Of a DNA stretch of 64,000 nucleotides, positions 22,559-33,247 are shown piece after piece. This DNA is from Ascarosepion bandense (lineage: Eukaryota > Mollusca > Cephalopoda > Sepiida > Sepiidae): the NCBI GenBank assembly GCA_037127315.1, contig JBBBDQ010000228.1, positions 124,501-188,500 of the forward strand, read 5' to 3'. Below the pieces are notes generated by a model. The model did no database searches and was not told the DNA's origin. It was given only the letters and a program-made list of their open reading frames with translations. The position numbers and the translations under genes were made by a program. Each line of letters opens with the position of its first letter. Within the stretch, counting starts at the first letter, position 1.

Positions 22559-22779
22559 TGCCACAAAGTGGCCGAACACCAGGACAACTGTTTTTCCGGT
22601 GTTTCGCGCGAGAAACGCTACTTTACCGTGGCCCGAGCTATAAACTCGGGCTGGAAAACCAGATTGTCAAGAAACAAGGAACTAACAAATATCACTGCGG
22701 AACAAATGTCAAACCTTGCTCTTATTACCATTCACTACACAACAAAAAGCCGGGTAGGAAATGGCTGGTACTTATTTAT
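22559..22779 (-). promoter_or_regulatory. 5' leader, copy 4 (type A)
   Basis: Type A leader. It contains a 37-codon upstream ORF (22731-22618), then the GCCCGAG(N7)CTCGGGC hairpin and the AACACCGG/CCGGTGTT hairpin, before the ORF1 ATG. One extra A in the loop distinguishes this copy. No TATA-like element on the coding strand was identified. Confidence 0.7.
22618..22731 (-). other. Upstream ORF in type A leader (37 aa)
   Basis: A short ORF from the first ATG of the leader (GAATGGTAATAAG) to the TAG in GTAAAGTAG, ending 60 nt before the ORF1 ATG. It is present in type A leaders and absent from type B, where the same spot reads GAAGGTAAGAG and makes a splice donor. Position and Kozak context suggest it could reduce ORF1 translation. 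The peptide resembles nothing I recognise and is probably not functional as a protein. Confidence 0.4.
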
Positions 22780-22797
22780 TTATGAAAAAGTACATAA
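22768..22797. repeat. Copy 4/copy 5 junction tract; A/B boundary
   Basis: Identical to 16431-16460, with GTACTT/AAGTAC arms. It joins the leader of the last type A copy to the 3' UTR of the first type B copy. Confidence 0.8.
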
Positions 22798-23497
22798 ATT
22801 CTGGCACAAGGCCAACAAATGGGAGGGGGAACAAAAACTTGGGTTGGTCTTCCGTAACTATCTTATACCTAGCTAATCAGATTCACGACCCATACATACG
22901 TTACAATTTTCTCATTCACCATAAAAATTTGTCCATCAACACTCATACCTATCAAACACCAAAATACCGCAAAATCATACCAGGGACCTAAAAACACCCC
23001 AAATGTACATAAAAATTTCTGATTTTTACAATATATACAATATCTTACAAAAATAAATTTAAAACTTTATTCATGAAATGACATGATGGGGAGGGGGAAT
23101 GAAGAAACAAAAAACCCCAAAACAAAAAACAATTTCAAATGAATATATATACACAATGTTAGTAAGACCCAAACACACCCACATAATTAAAGAGGCCACT
23201 GTATTCTGCCTTAAAAAAGAACAAAATCAAGCAGCTCTCTTTCTAAGGGGAATGGATAAGCAGGGGGCAAAAATAAATTGGACTGGAGAATGTATAAGGC
23301 TGACCCAGCCGAGAGTGAAAACGGGACAAAATAATACTTGGACAATGGGAATCTCGAACTGGATCATAACAAAAGCAATGAAGCCGGGAACAGGCCAGGA
23401 CAAACACATTCACTCACATTAACTAGGCACAAAAGAGACTTCTACCTTAACCACGGGCGGGGTTCCAAAGGAATCCACCCCGATGCAACTAGCAGAT
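22798..23497 (-). other. 3' UTR copy 5 (class c)
   Basis: Nearly identical to the 3' UTR of copy 4, including the ATTTCTGATTTTTAC marker, although ORF1 upstream is type B. AATAAA, the terminal stem-loop and the near-stop hairpin are retained. No gene is seen. Confidence 0.8.
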
Positions 23498-26400
23498 CTA
23501 AAAGAGAAAATCAAGGCTAGCCCCGGTCACGCGAACCAGGCTCGCTGCATATACCCACCTTTCGCTGAACTCTGTCGGGTGCAGCCGTTTCCGTTCAGTT
23601 CTAATCTTAATTTTGAGCTGGTGCTCAAAATATCGGATTAGATCCTGATCCGAAAGACGACCTCCCCGCAAGACTTCCTCCAGACGCGTCATCCAAATCA
23701 CCATTCTAGCCGTGGCCAGTAGCGACAGAAACACCATCCGCTTCACTCCAGAGTACGGGGGCGACACATTGTCCACAGCGTATGCGCGATCAATGAGCAC
23801 AAGCTCCCGCGGCGCGATACGAGCAGTCAACTCGCCGACACGCGCCCACAACGGGCGAACGCGCGAACAATGGAAGAAGGCGTGCGCAGACGTCTCCTTA
23901 ATTCCAAGGACGCAACGTTCACAATCTGGCAAATCCGCCAGGCCCATTGCGAACCGCTTGTCGTTGAGAGACAAACCATTCCGAGCCAATCGCCAGGTCA
24001 GAGAAAACTCAGAGTTGTTGAGCCAATCCGCACCTGGCGCCCAAGACCAATGAGAGCGATACTCCTCTCTCGACATGCCGAGCTTACTCCACAGTTCATC
24101 CTTCACGGCGCCCTCCACTAATCCCCGATAGAAGATTCTCCTAGGCCGTGAAAGGTCACTGGACCATGGAATGGCCCGAAGGGCCGTCAGACATTCGAGC
24201 AGGAATTTCGGCCGCCCCCAAGGCCTATTGCTAGTCCTTAGGAGCGGGGGAGTGACAGTGAGGCTAGGGAACATGTCCCTCACTACCCCCGCAAGCAACC
24301 GATCTTCCTCCAACGCGCGCCTGAGGAATGCCAACCTCGAAGCGAGCACGTGGCTCCTCAAGTGTGGCATCCCCAGACCCCCTTGACACGGACGGAGGCA
24401 ACAGACTCCTTTGTCGACCATGTGTTTGCGTCCTCTCCAAAGACAGGAGAATAGCAAACGCTCGAGCGCCTTCTCATGATCGTCACAAAGGGGAAGTACA
24501 GACAGCCGGTAAAGGATTCTGGGAAAGAGGTATGTATTACACACCTCCGCCAGACCCTTCACGGAGAGACTCCGTCGACGCCAAATCTCGACCGACGCGC
24601 CGACCTTTGCCTGTACTTCTGACCAGTTTTTCTCCAACTGTAAGTCCGGACCGAACCAAACTCCGAGGAGCTTGACCGGCCCGTCCGTCCAGTCGAAGGG
24701 CCCCGGGAGGGAAACACCCTTCCAGGCACCTAACCGCAAGCCGGACGACTTGTCGCGGTTAATTCTGGCCCCTGTTACCTGTTCGTACCGTTCAAGCGCC
24801 TTCTGTACCGCCCTTATGTCCCTGCGGGAGGACACAAAGGTCGTTACGTCATCGGCGTACGCGGAAACCCTGGCTCGAGCTCCTCCAGGGACAGCAATTC
24901 CACGCAGGACCGGACTGCACGTCTCGTCCCTTAGCCGGCGAAGGAGAGGCTCCAACGCCAGGACGTAAAGGAGAGGCGACAGTGGACAACCCTGTCGGAC
25001 CGACCTAGACAGCGCGAAAGCGCCCGACAGCTTCCCGTTCACCTGTACCACAGCCTTGGGGGAGCGATACAGAAGGCTAATCCAGCGGCTGAAGTCGGGT
25101 TTGAATCCGGCGGCCTGCAGGACAGCGGCCAGGTAGCCATGGTCAATCCTATCAAATGCCTTGGACTGATCCAAATTGATCAGCGCGGCCTCTTCGTCGT
25201 CTTCTACACCCTCTACGATCGTGCGAATCAAGTGCAGGTTGCTCTGAATTGTTCGTCCCTTCACAGAACAAGTCTGATCCGGTTCCAACAGAGACTCGGC
25301 AACTAGCTGCAAGCGATTCGTCAGGATCTTGGCCAAAATCTTTAACTCTGTGTTTAGCAGAGTTATGGGCCTGTAATCATCTAATCCCCGCCCAACCTTC
25401 TTGCCTCTTTTCCAACAGCGTGATCACGCCCCTGGTGATCCGACCGGGGATGGACCCCTGCCGAAACCAGTGGTTGAACACGACAGTCAAGAGCGGGACA
25501 AAAAGGTGCGACATCCTCAAGTACAATTCATAGGGCAAACCATCCAAACCTGGCGACTTGCCACTGCCGGTCTTCTTCAAAGCCGCGTAGACTTCGTCCT
25601 CCGTAATCTCCCCTTCGCAGCTAGCCGCTTCAGCCGGCAAAAGCCGAGGGGAAAGTCAGCCAAATAGCTGCGAAACTCCTCGTCACGGAGACCAGGCTCC
25701 TTGGTAAACCAGGTGTTCGAAATGCTGCCGGAACGCCTCGCACATGTCGTCGGTGGACCGAAGGAGATGCCCCTCCGGGTCGCGCACTTCTCGAATGTAC
25801 CGATCGCCGGCCCGACGAATTTCTTCCTTGCGCAGTTCTGCGCCCATGTTCACAGCTTCGGAAGACATCTTGCTTAACTTAGCTCTAATTACCTGACCCA
25901 TATAGCGCTCGCTAGTCGTGCGCCTCAGGGCCTCCCTGGCTAAGGCTATCTCGAGGGGATCCCCACCAGCCTCCGCCCGGGCGAAATTAGCACTAAGTGT
26001 CTTTGCCTCCGCAGCCTTATCTAGTTTGAGCCGCTGGCTATATTTGGTGGCGAAAGACCTAATGGAGTCCTTAAGGTTAACCCACCACTTATTCCCAATG
26101 ACTCGCCCAATTAACGCCCGCTGAACTAGTTTTGTCAGCTGGTCACGAAAGTCCCGCCTGTCCAGTAAGGACTGATTGAACTTCCAATAACCAGCCAACC
26201 TAGGCCTAAAGTCTAACACCACACGGGCACAAACGAGTTTGTGGTCCGTGTAGCCTAGCCAGTGGAACGTTGGACATTCTAAGAAGTCTATGTCGGCCAC
26301 TCTCACTAACATCCTATCCAGGTACGCAGATACCCGGGTAGAGGCCAATTAAGCGCCCACGTCCACATACTCCCATCCGGATGATCGACCCGGTATCTAT

Positions 26401-26920
26401 CGACGAGACCAAATTCGTCGATCAGATCAACCAGGCTACGATCATCATTCCTCCCGCTAGCGCCCCTCCCTCTATCCCATTTGGGGGTTAGGATGGCATT
26501 CCAGTCCCCAACTAAGATTAGCCGTGTTGAATGCACCATAAAGGGCTCCAACAGCCGAAAGAAAGAGACACGCTCACCTTGCTTATTGGGCGCATAAACC
26601 ACAATCAGCCGGAACAATTTGCTTTTCACTGCAATATCGGCCACGATCAGCCGGCCCTCGGCACCGACATGGACAAGGTCAACCTTCGCGTCCAGGGTAC
26701 GCTTGACCAGCAAAGAAACACCTCTGGCTTGCCGGCTCCCATATGCTGAATAGACGACAAAGTCGTTAGACAGCACACAAGAGTCGACTTCGCAAACAAA
26801 GTGAGTCTCTTGGATCGCGGCCACATCCACGCCGAAGGACAAGAGGTCACGAAGCAGGCGAGCCGCCTTACCCCGATCCCTCAGGCCCTTCGCATTCAAG
26901 CTGGCTATCTTAATAGACAT
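23498..26920 (-). pseudogene. ORF2 copy 5, four frameshifting indels
   Basis: Runs from the ATG at 26920 to 23498. One A is missing near 26341 (end of endonuclease). There is one extra base near 25710 (AACCAGGTG for AACCGGTG), two extra bases near 25648, and one extra base near 25405 in the GCCTCTTTTCC run. From 25336 down the frame is open through most of the RT and the C-terminus. It carries Gly at residue 632 like copy 2. Several of these indels are not simple homopolymer changes, so this copy is probably truly decayed. Confidence 0.92.
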
Positions 26921-26929
26921 CTTTTAAAC

Positions 26930-29006
26930 CTGAAACGAAAAAACAAAGAAACATGCAACAAGGCTCTAGTCGCATACGGGGTAGAAATCTCCGGGCAGAG
27001 GGGACCCCGACGGACTGTCCTAGGGACCCTGTACCAATGTCGGACGTAATCCGTCCGTCTAGGACAATCCCGCCGACGTCGGTGGGATATGTTAGTTTTA
27101 CCACCCTATATAAACTGGGGTGGAGTAAAACGGGGAACCTCCCCGAACAATTTTGCGACATTTTTCTTAGTTCCGGCGTGTTTTCCGCCACCATCCTTAT
27201 TTTAGGATATAACCTTCTGACCTCTTCTATGTGGTCCCAGACCCGCAGGTTCCCCCCGGTATTTCTTACCAGGGTGATGACACCTGGGGCCTGGGAAAAG
27301 TTTGTAGGATCTTCAGTGGAAAGATTGTTGACTGAAGTCAGTTTTAGGAGCGGCTTCAGCAACTTTCGCCTTTGCGAGGACCACTCCGCCACCAAATTTT
27401 CGTCGACTTTCATTAGAGCTGCGCCTCTCGGGAGGCCTTTCTTCTTTTTCGCCCTGACTGGGAGTCTGGCTGGGAGTGGGAATAGGAGAAGGGGAGGGAG
27501 TGGGAGTTGCCGAAATGTTCTTTTCCAGGGGGGTCAGATTGAAGGTAGGGGACTGGGAAGCTTTCCGCGGGGAAGAGGGAAGGCTCCTCGCCTTTTCTGC
27601 ATAAGTGCATCTAACTGGGGACACCGGTAAAGAAGTGCATCGGTCGCCCAGCTTCCTCCTCTCAGAGCTCCTGCTCCTCCTTCTACTCTTGAGTTTGTCC
27701 TGTTGTTCCTCCTCTTCCTCTCTCCCGCGCTTCAGGGACGACGCTCTTCCTACTTCCATAGGCTCTTCCGCAACCTTTTTGGGGAAGGAACCCTTTTCCT
27801 TGCCCTGTTTGGACGGTGAATTTTGCGGAGTAGGGTCCTTCTGTTTGGCAGGCGCCTTAACAGGAGTCGGCACCTTCACCGGCACCTTCGCCGGCGAAGG
27901 CGTTTTTGCCTTTTTTCGCGCCACCACCTGCCAATCACCCTCCTTGTTGGCTGCCGGTACTGGTGCTGGTGGAGCTTGTTTGGTAGTTTCCTTTGCAGGC
28001 TGCTGCTGCTGTTTGACTGGTTGGGCCTTTGGGGGCGGGTTTTTGGTCGGACACGCCTTTGCGACGTGTTCCGCCGCCCCACAGACCCAACAGCAAGGCT
28101 TTCTGCCCTCCACGACCACAAAAATATTTCGATCCCTGCAGGTGAGAATGTTGGGGATTTTCGCAATGTTTTCCCCAGATAGGGTCACCTGCAGGACCAT
28201 ATCTCCTGTATAGAAGCCTGCCTTGGACCGTAGCGAGGAGACGTCGGCCACCTTTCCGTAACTTGCAAAAAAGGCGCCGACGTGGTCCTCGGCAATGTCC
28301 AAGGGGACGCCATGCAAGGTAATCTTGACTCTCCTTGCTCCCATATATTCCGTCTGGAATTGGAGTGTTTTTGTCTCCAATACCACGCCAATTAGGCGCT
28401 TGGCCTCTTCAACTGAGCCAAGCAGGACGTCCCACTTGGCATTGCCTCTCCTCGCTACGGCCTTTGCATTAATCTGAAGAGCCCGAATTGCCTCTTCAAA
28501 GGATTCCCTTGTGATGCCCACAAACTTATGGGTCTTAAGTTCCTTGGTTCTTAGTGTGATTATTCTGGCCTCAATTTGTGCCAATTGTTCTGGCACGGAA
28601 ACCAGCTCTGTTCCTTTAATATACTGGGCGTATTTGTCTTGCATCTGATGGTAATATTCCTCATCCTTAACCGTCAATTTCCCTCTTTTCCACCCAGCGG
28701 TCGAGGGTTTAGGCGATGCTGCTTCTGCTAGTACTTGCGAAGGGGGATTATCCCGAGGCGGTAGAGCCCAATCCCCCTCCTCCTTTCCTCCCACCGACGC
28801 CGTGGTGGGAGGAACGACCTCATCCGGCCCATTCGAGGCCATTGCCACCAAAGTGGCCGAACACCGGACAACCTCTTTCCGGTGTTTCGCGTTGAAAACG
28901 CTACTTTACGCAAGCCCGAGCTATAAACTCGGGCCGGAAATTAGTATGTCCAAGATACAAAGTCACTGCAATATCACGAAGGAACAAAACAGCTCTTTGC
29001 TCTTAC
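26930..29006 (-). other. Candidate intron, copy 5
   Basis: From GTAAGAG in the leader to the pyrimidine-tract CAG before ORF2. This copy and copy 6 have one G within the tract (TTTTTTCGTTTCAG). Removal would delete all of ORF1. Predicted from splice-site motifs only. Confidence 0.45.
26966..28842 (-). pseudogene. ORF1 type B, copy 5, frameshifted
   Basis: Starts at the ATG at 28842. A 3-bp insertion near 28780 adds one Glu to the conserved N-terminus (GGKEEGDW). An extra C near 27452 shifts the frame at the end of the basic region. A further extra C near 26992 removes the normal stop at 26966; the shifted frame then reads through the spacer and ends at 26910, overlapping the ORF2 start by 11 nt. 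The RRM-like region and zinc knuckle are intact. Confidence 0.9.
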
Positions 29007-29064
29007 CTTCACAACCCCAAAACAAAAAGTCAAGAGGGTAGGAAATGGCTGGTACTTATTTATT
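28843..29064 (-). promoter_or_regulatory. 5' leader, copy 5 (type B)
   Basis: Type B leader without any ATG before the ORF1 start. It holds the splice-donor match GAAG|GTAAGAG (intron side begins at 29006), the GCCCGAG(N7)CTCGGGC hairpin, the GCGTT(N3)AACGC hairpin and the AACACCGG/CCGGTGTT hairpin. Confidence 0.7.
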
Positions 29065-29079
29065 TGACAAAAAGTACAA
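29052..29079. repeat. Copy 5/copy 6 junction tract
   Basis: AT-rich tract with a perfect GTACTT/AAGTAC inverted repeat. Its loop sequence is found only once in the array. Confidence 0.78.
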
Positions 29080-29778
29080 ATTCTGGCACAAGGCCAACAA
29101 ATGGGAGGGGGAACAAAAACTTGGGTTGGTCTTCCGTAACTATCTTATACCTAGCTAATCCGATTCACGACCCATACATACGTTACAATTTTCTCATTCA
29201 CCATAAAATTTTGTCCATCAACACTCATACCTATCAAGCACCAAAATACCACAAAATCATACCGGGGACCTAAAAACACCCCAAATGTACATAAAAATTT
29301 CTGATTTTTACAATATATACAATATCTTACAAAAATAAATTTAAAACTTTATTCATGAAATGACATGATGGGGAGGGGGAATGAAGAAACAAAAAACCCC
29401 AAAACAAAACACAATTTCAAATGAATATATATACACAATGTTAGTAAGACCCAAACACACCCACATAATTAAAGAGGCCACTGTATTCTGCCTTAAAAAA
29501 GGACAAAATCAAGCAGCTCTCTTTCTCAGGGGAATGGAGAAGCAGGGGGCAAAAATAAATTGGACTGGAGAATGTATAAGGCTGACCCAGCCGAGTAGAA
29601 AACGGGACAAAATAATACTTGGACAATGGGAATCTCGAACTGGATCATAACAAAAGCAATGGAGCCGGGAACAGGCCAGGACAAACACATTCACTCACAT
29701 TAACTAGGCACAAAAAGAACTTCTACCTTAACCACGGGCGGGGTTCCAAAGGAATCCACCCCGATGCAACTAGCAGAT
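29080..29778 (-). other. 3' UTR copy 6 (class d)
   Basis: Close to class c but with private changes near 29518-29600 (TCTCAGGGG, GAGTAGAAAACGGG). AATAAA near 29352 and the terminal stem-loop are kept. No gene is seen. Confidence 0.8.
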
Positions 29779-32700
29779 CTAAAAGAGAAAATCAAGGCTA
29801 GCCCCGGTCACGCGAACCAGGCTCGCCGCATATACCCACCTTTCGCTGAACTCTGTCGGGTGCAGCCGTTTCCGTTCAGTTCTAATCTTAATTTTGAGCT
29901 GGTGCTCAAAATATCGGATTAGATCCTGATCCGAAAGACGACCGCCCCGCAAGACTTCCTCCAGACGCGTCATCCAAATCACCATTCTAGCCGTGGCCAG
30001 TAGCGACAGAAACACCATCCGCTTCACTCCAGAGTACGGGGGCGACACATTGTCCACAGCGTATGCGCGATCAATGAGCACAAGCTCCCGCGGCGCGATA
30101 CGAGCAGTCAACTCGCCGACACGCGCCCACAACGGGCGAACGCGCGAACAATGGAAGAAGGCGTGCGCAGACGTCTCCTTAATTCCAAGGACGCAACGTT
30201 CACAATCTGGCAAATCCGCCAGGCCCATTGCGAAACGCTTGTCATTGAGAGACAAACCATTCCGAGCCAATCGCCAGGTCAGAGAAAACTCAGAGTTGTT
30301 GAGCCAATCCGCACCTGGCGCCCAAGACCAATGAGAGCGATACTCCTCCCTCGACATGCCGAGCTTACTCCACAGTTCATCCTTCACGGCGCCCTCCACT
30401 AATCCCCGATAGAAGATTCTCCTAGGCCGTGAAAGGTCACTGGACCATGGAATGGCCCGAAGGGCCGTCAGACATTCGAGCAGGAATTTCGGCCGCCCCC
30501 AAGGCCTATTGCTAGTCCTCAGGAGCGGGGGGAGTGATAGTGAGGCTAGGGAACATGTCCCTCACTACCCCCGCAAGCAACCGATCTTCCTCCAACGCGC
30601 GCCTGAGGAATGCCAACCTCGAAGCGAGCACGTGGCTCCTCAAGTGTGGCATCCCCAGACCCCCTTGACACGGACGGAGGCAGCAGACTCCTTTGTCGAC
30701 CATGTGTTTGCGTCCTCTCCAAAGACAGGAGAATAGCAAACGCTCGAGCGCCTTCTCATGATCGTCACAAAGGGGAAGTACAGACAGCCGGTAAAGGATT
30801 CTGGGAAAGAGGTATGTATTACACACCTCCGCCAGACCCTTCACGGAGAGACTCCGTCGACGCCAAATCTCGACCGACGCGCCGACCTTTGCCTGTACTT
30901 CTGACCAGTTTTTCTCCAACTGTAAGTCCGGACCGAACCAAACTCCGAGGAGCTTGACCGGCCCGTCCGTCCAGTCGAAGGGCCCCGGGAGGGAAACACC
31001 CTTCCAGGCACCTAACCGCAAGCCGGACGACTTGTCGCGGTTAATTCTGGCCCCTGTTACCTGTTCGTACCGTTCAAGCGCCTTCTGTACCGCCCTTATG
31101 TCCCTGCGGGAGGACACAAAGGTCGTTACGTCATCGGCGTACGCGGAAACCCTGGCTCGAGCTCCTCCAGGGACAGCAATTCCACGCAGGACCGGACTGC
31201 ACGTCTCGTCCCTTAGCCGGCGAAGGAGAGGCTCCAACGCCAGGACGTAAAGGAGAGGCGACAGTGGACAACCCTGTCGGACCGACCTAGACAGCGCGAA
31301 AGCGCTCGACAGCTTCCCGTTCACCTGTACCACAGCCTTGGGGGAGCGATACAGAAGGCTAATCCAGCGGCTGAAGTCGGGTTTGAATCCGGCGGCCTGC
31401 AGGACAGCAGCCAGGTAGCCATGGTCAATCCTATCAAATGCCTTGGACTGATCCAAATTGATCAGCGCGGCCTCTTCGTCGTCTTCTACACCCTCTACGA
31501 TCGTGCGGATCAAGTGCAGGTTGCTCTGAATTGTTCGTCCCTTCACAGAACAAGTCTGATCCGGTTCCAACAGAGACTCGGCAACTAGCTGCAAGCGATT
31601 CGTCAGGATCTTGGCCAAAATCTTTAACTCTGTGTTTAGCAGAGTTATGGGCCTGTAATCATCTAATCCCCGCCCAACCTTCTTGCCTTTTCCCAACAGC
31701 GTGATCACGCCCCTGGTGATCCGACCGGGGATGGACCCCTGCCGAAACCAGTGGTTGAACACGACAGTCAAGAGCGGGACAAAAAGGTGCGACATCCTCA
31801 AGTACAATTCATAGGGCAAACCATCCAAACCTGGCGACTTGCCACTGCCGGTCTTCTTCAAAGCCGCGTAGACTTCGTCCTCCGTAATCTCCCCTTCGCA
31901 GCTAGCCGCTTCAGCCGGCAAAAGCCGGGGAAAGTCAGCCAAATAGCTGCGAAACTCCTCGTCACGGAGACCAGGCTCCTTGGTAAACCGGTGTTCGAAA
32001 TGCTGCCGGAACGCCTCGCACATGTCGTCGGTGGACCGAAGGAGATGCCCCTCCGGGTCGCGCACTTCTCGAATGTACCGATCGCCGGCCCGACGAATTT
32101 CTTCCTTGCGCAGTTCTGCGCCCATGTTCACAGCTTCGGAAGACATCTTGCTTAACTTAGCTCTAATTACCTGACCCATATAGCGCTCGCTAGTCGTGCG
32201 CCTCAGGGCCTCCCTGGCTAAGGCTATCTCGAGGGGATCCCCACCAGCCTCCGCCCGGGCGAAATTAGCACTAAGTGTCTTTGCCTCCGCCGCCTTATCT
32301 AGTTTGAGCCGCTGGCTATATTTGGTGGCGAAAGACCTAATGGAGTCCTTAAGGTTAACCCACCACTTATTCCCAATGACTCGCCCAATTAACGCCCGCT
32401 GAACTAGTCTTGTCAGCTGGTCACGAAAGTCCCGCCTGTCCAGTAAGGACTGATTGAACTTCCAATAACCAGCCAACCTAGGCCTAAAGTCTAACACCAC
32501 ACGGGCACAAACGAGTTTGTGGTCCGTGTAGCCTAGCCAGTGGAACGTTGGACATTCTAAGAAGTCTATGTCGGCCACTCTCACTAACATCCTATCCAGG
32601 TACGCAGATACCCGGGTAGAAGGCCAATTAAGCGCCCACGTCCACATACTCCCATCCGGATGATCGACCTCCCGGTATCTATCGACGAGACCAAATTCGT

Positions 32701-33202
32701 CGATCAGATCAACCAGGCTACGATCATCATTCCTCCCGCTAGCGCCCCTCCCTCTATCCCATTTGGGGGTTAGGATGGCATTCCAGTCCCCAACTAAGAT
32801 TAGCCGTGTTGAATGCACCATAAAGGGCTCCAACAGCCGAAAGAAAGAGACACGCTCACCTTGCTTATTGGGCGCATAAACCACAATCAGCCGGAACAAT
32901 TTGCTTTTCACTGCAATATCGGCCACGATCAGCCGGCCCTCGGCACCGACATGGACAAGGTCAACCTTCGCGTCCAGGGTACGCTTGACCAGCAAAGAAA
33001 CACCTCTGGCTTGCCGGCTCCCATATGCTGAATAGACGACAAAGTCGTTAGACAGCACACAAGAGTCGACTTCGCAAACAAAGTGAGTCTCTTGGATCGC
33101 GGCCACATCCACGCCGAAGGACAAGAGGTCACGAAGCAGGCGAGCCGCCTTACCCCGATCCCTCAGGCCCTTCGCATTCAAGCTGGCTATCTTAATAGAC
33201 AT
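29779..33202 (-). pseudogene. ORF2 copy 6, single frameshift
   Basis: Open from the ATG at 33202 for about 890 residues. This covers endonuclease, linker, the complete RT with LDQSKAFD and AYADD, and the thumb. One extra G in a G run near 30528 then shifts the frame. The C-terminal ~245 residues, with the Cys/His motif, continue in another frame to 29779. A 3-bp insertion near 32668 adds a Glu (RYREVDH). A single homopolymer base separates this copy from a full ORF2; its own ORF1 is intact. Confidence 0.93.
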
Positions 33203-33247
33203 CTTTTAAACCTGAAACGAAAAAACAAAGAAACATGCAACAAGGCT

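Larger units (their letters stand above)
16461..22779 (-). mobile_element. LINE copy 4 (type A), complete unit, ORF1 intact
   Basis: Complete unit with the only uninterrupted type A ORF1 in the window. ORF2 has three frameshifts and one in-frame codon loss. The 3' UTR and junction (class c) equal those of copy 5, which is type B. Confidence 0.95.
22798..29064 (-). mobile_element. LINE copy 5 (type B), complete unit
   Basis: First type B unit in the array. It lies directly next to type A copy 4 and shares that copy's 3' UTR class. It is the most damaged ORF2 of the array, with four indels. The ORF1/ORF2 spacer is a hybrid: type A sequence next to the ORF2 start, type B further upstream. Confidence 0.95.

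Noticed and set aside
20627..22579. Upstream GTG start giving seven extra ORF1 residues
   Set aside because: Eukaryotic initiation at ATG is far more likely; the ATG seven codons later has a good context and is conserved in types A and B.
27605..28213. Long plus-strand ORFs recurring in each unit (such as 202-aa Leu/Cys/Gly-rich, 148-aa and 134-aa frames)
   Set aside because: They lie exactly opposite ORF1 or ORF2, have the low-complexity composition expected from the complement of Pro/Ser/Lys-rich coding sequence, and recur only because the unit recurs. No domain is recognisable.
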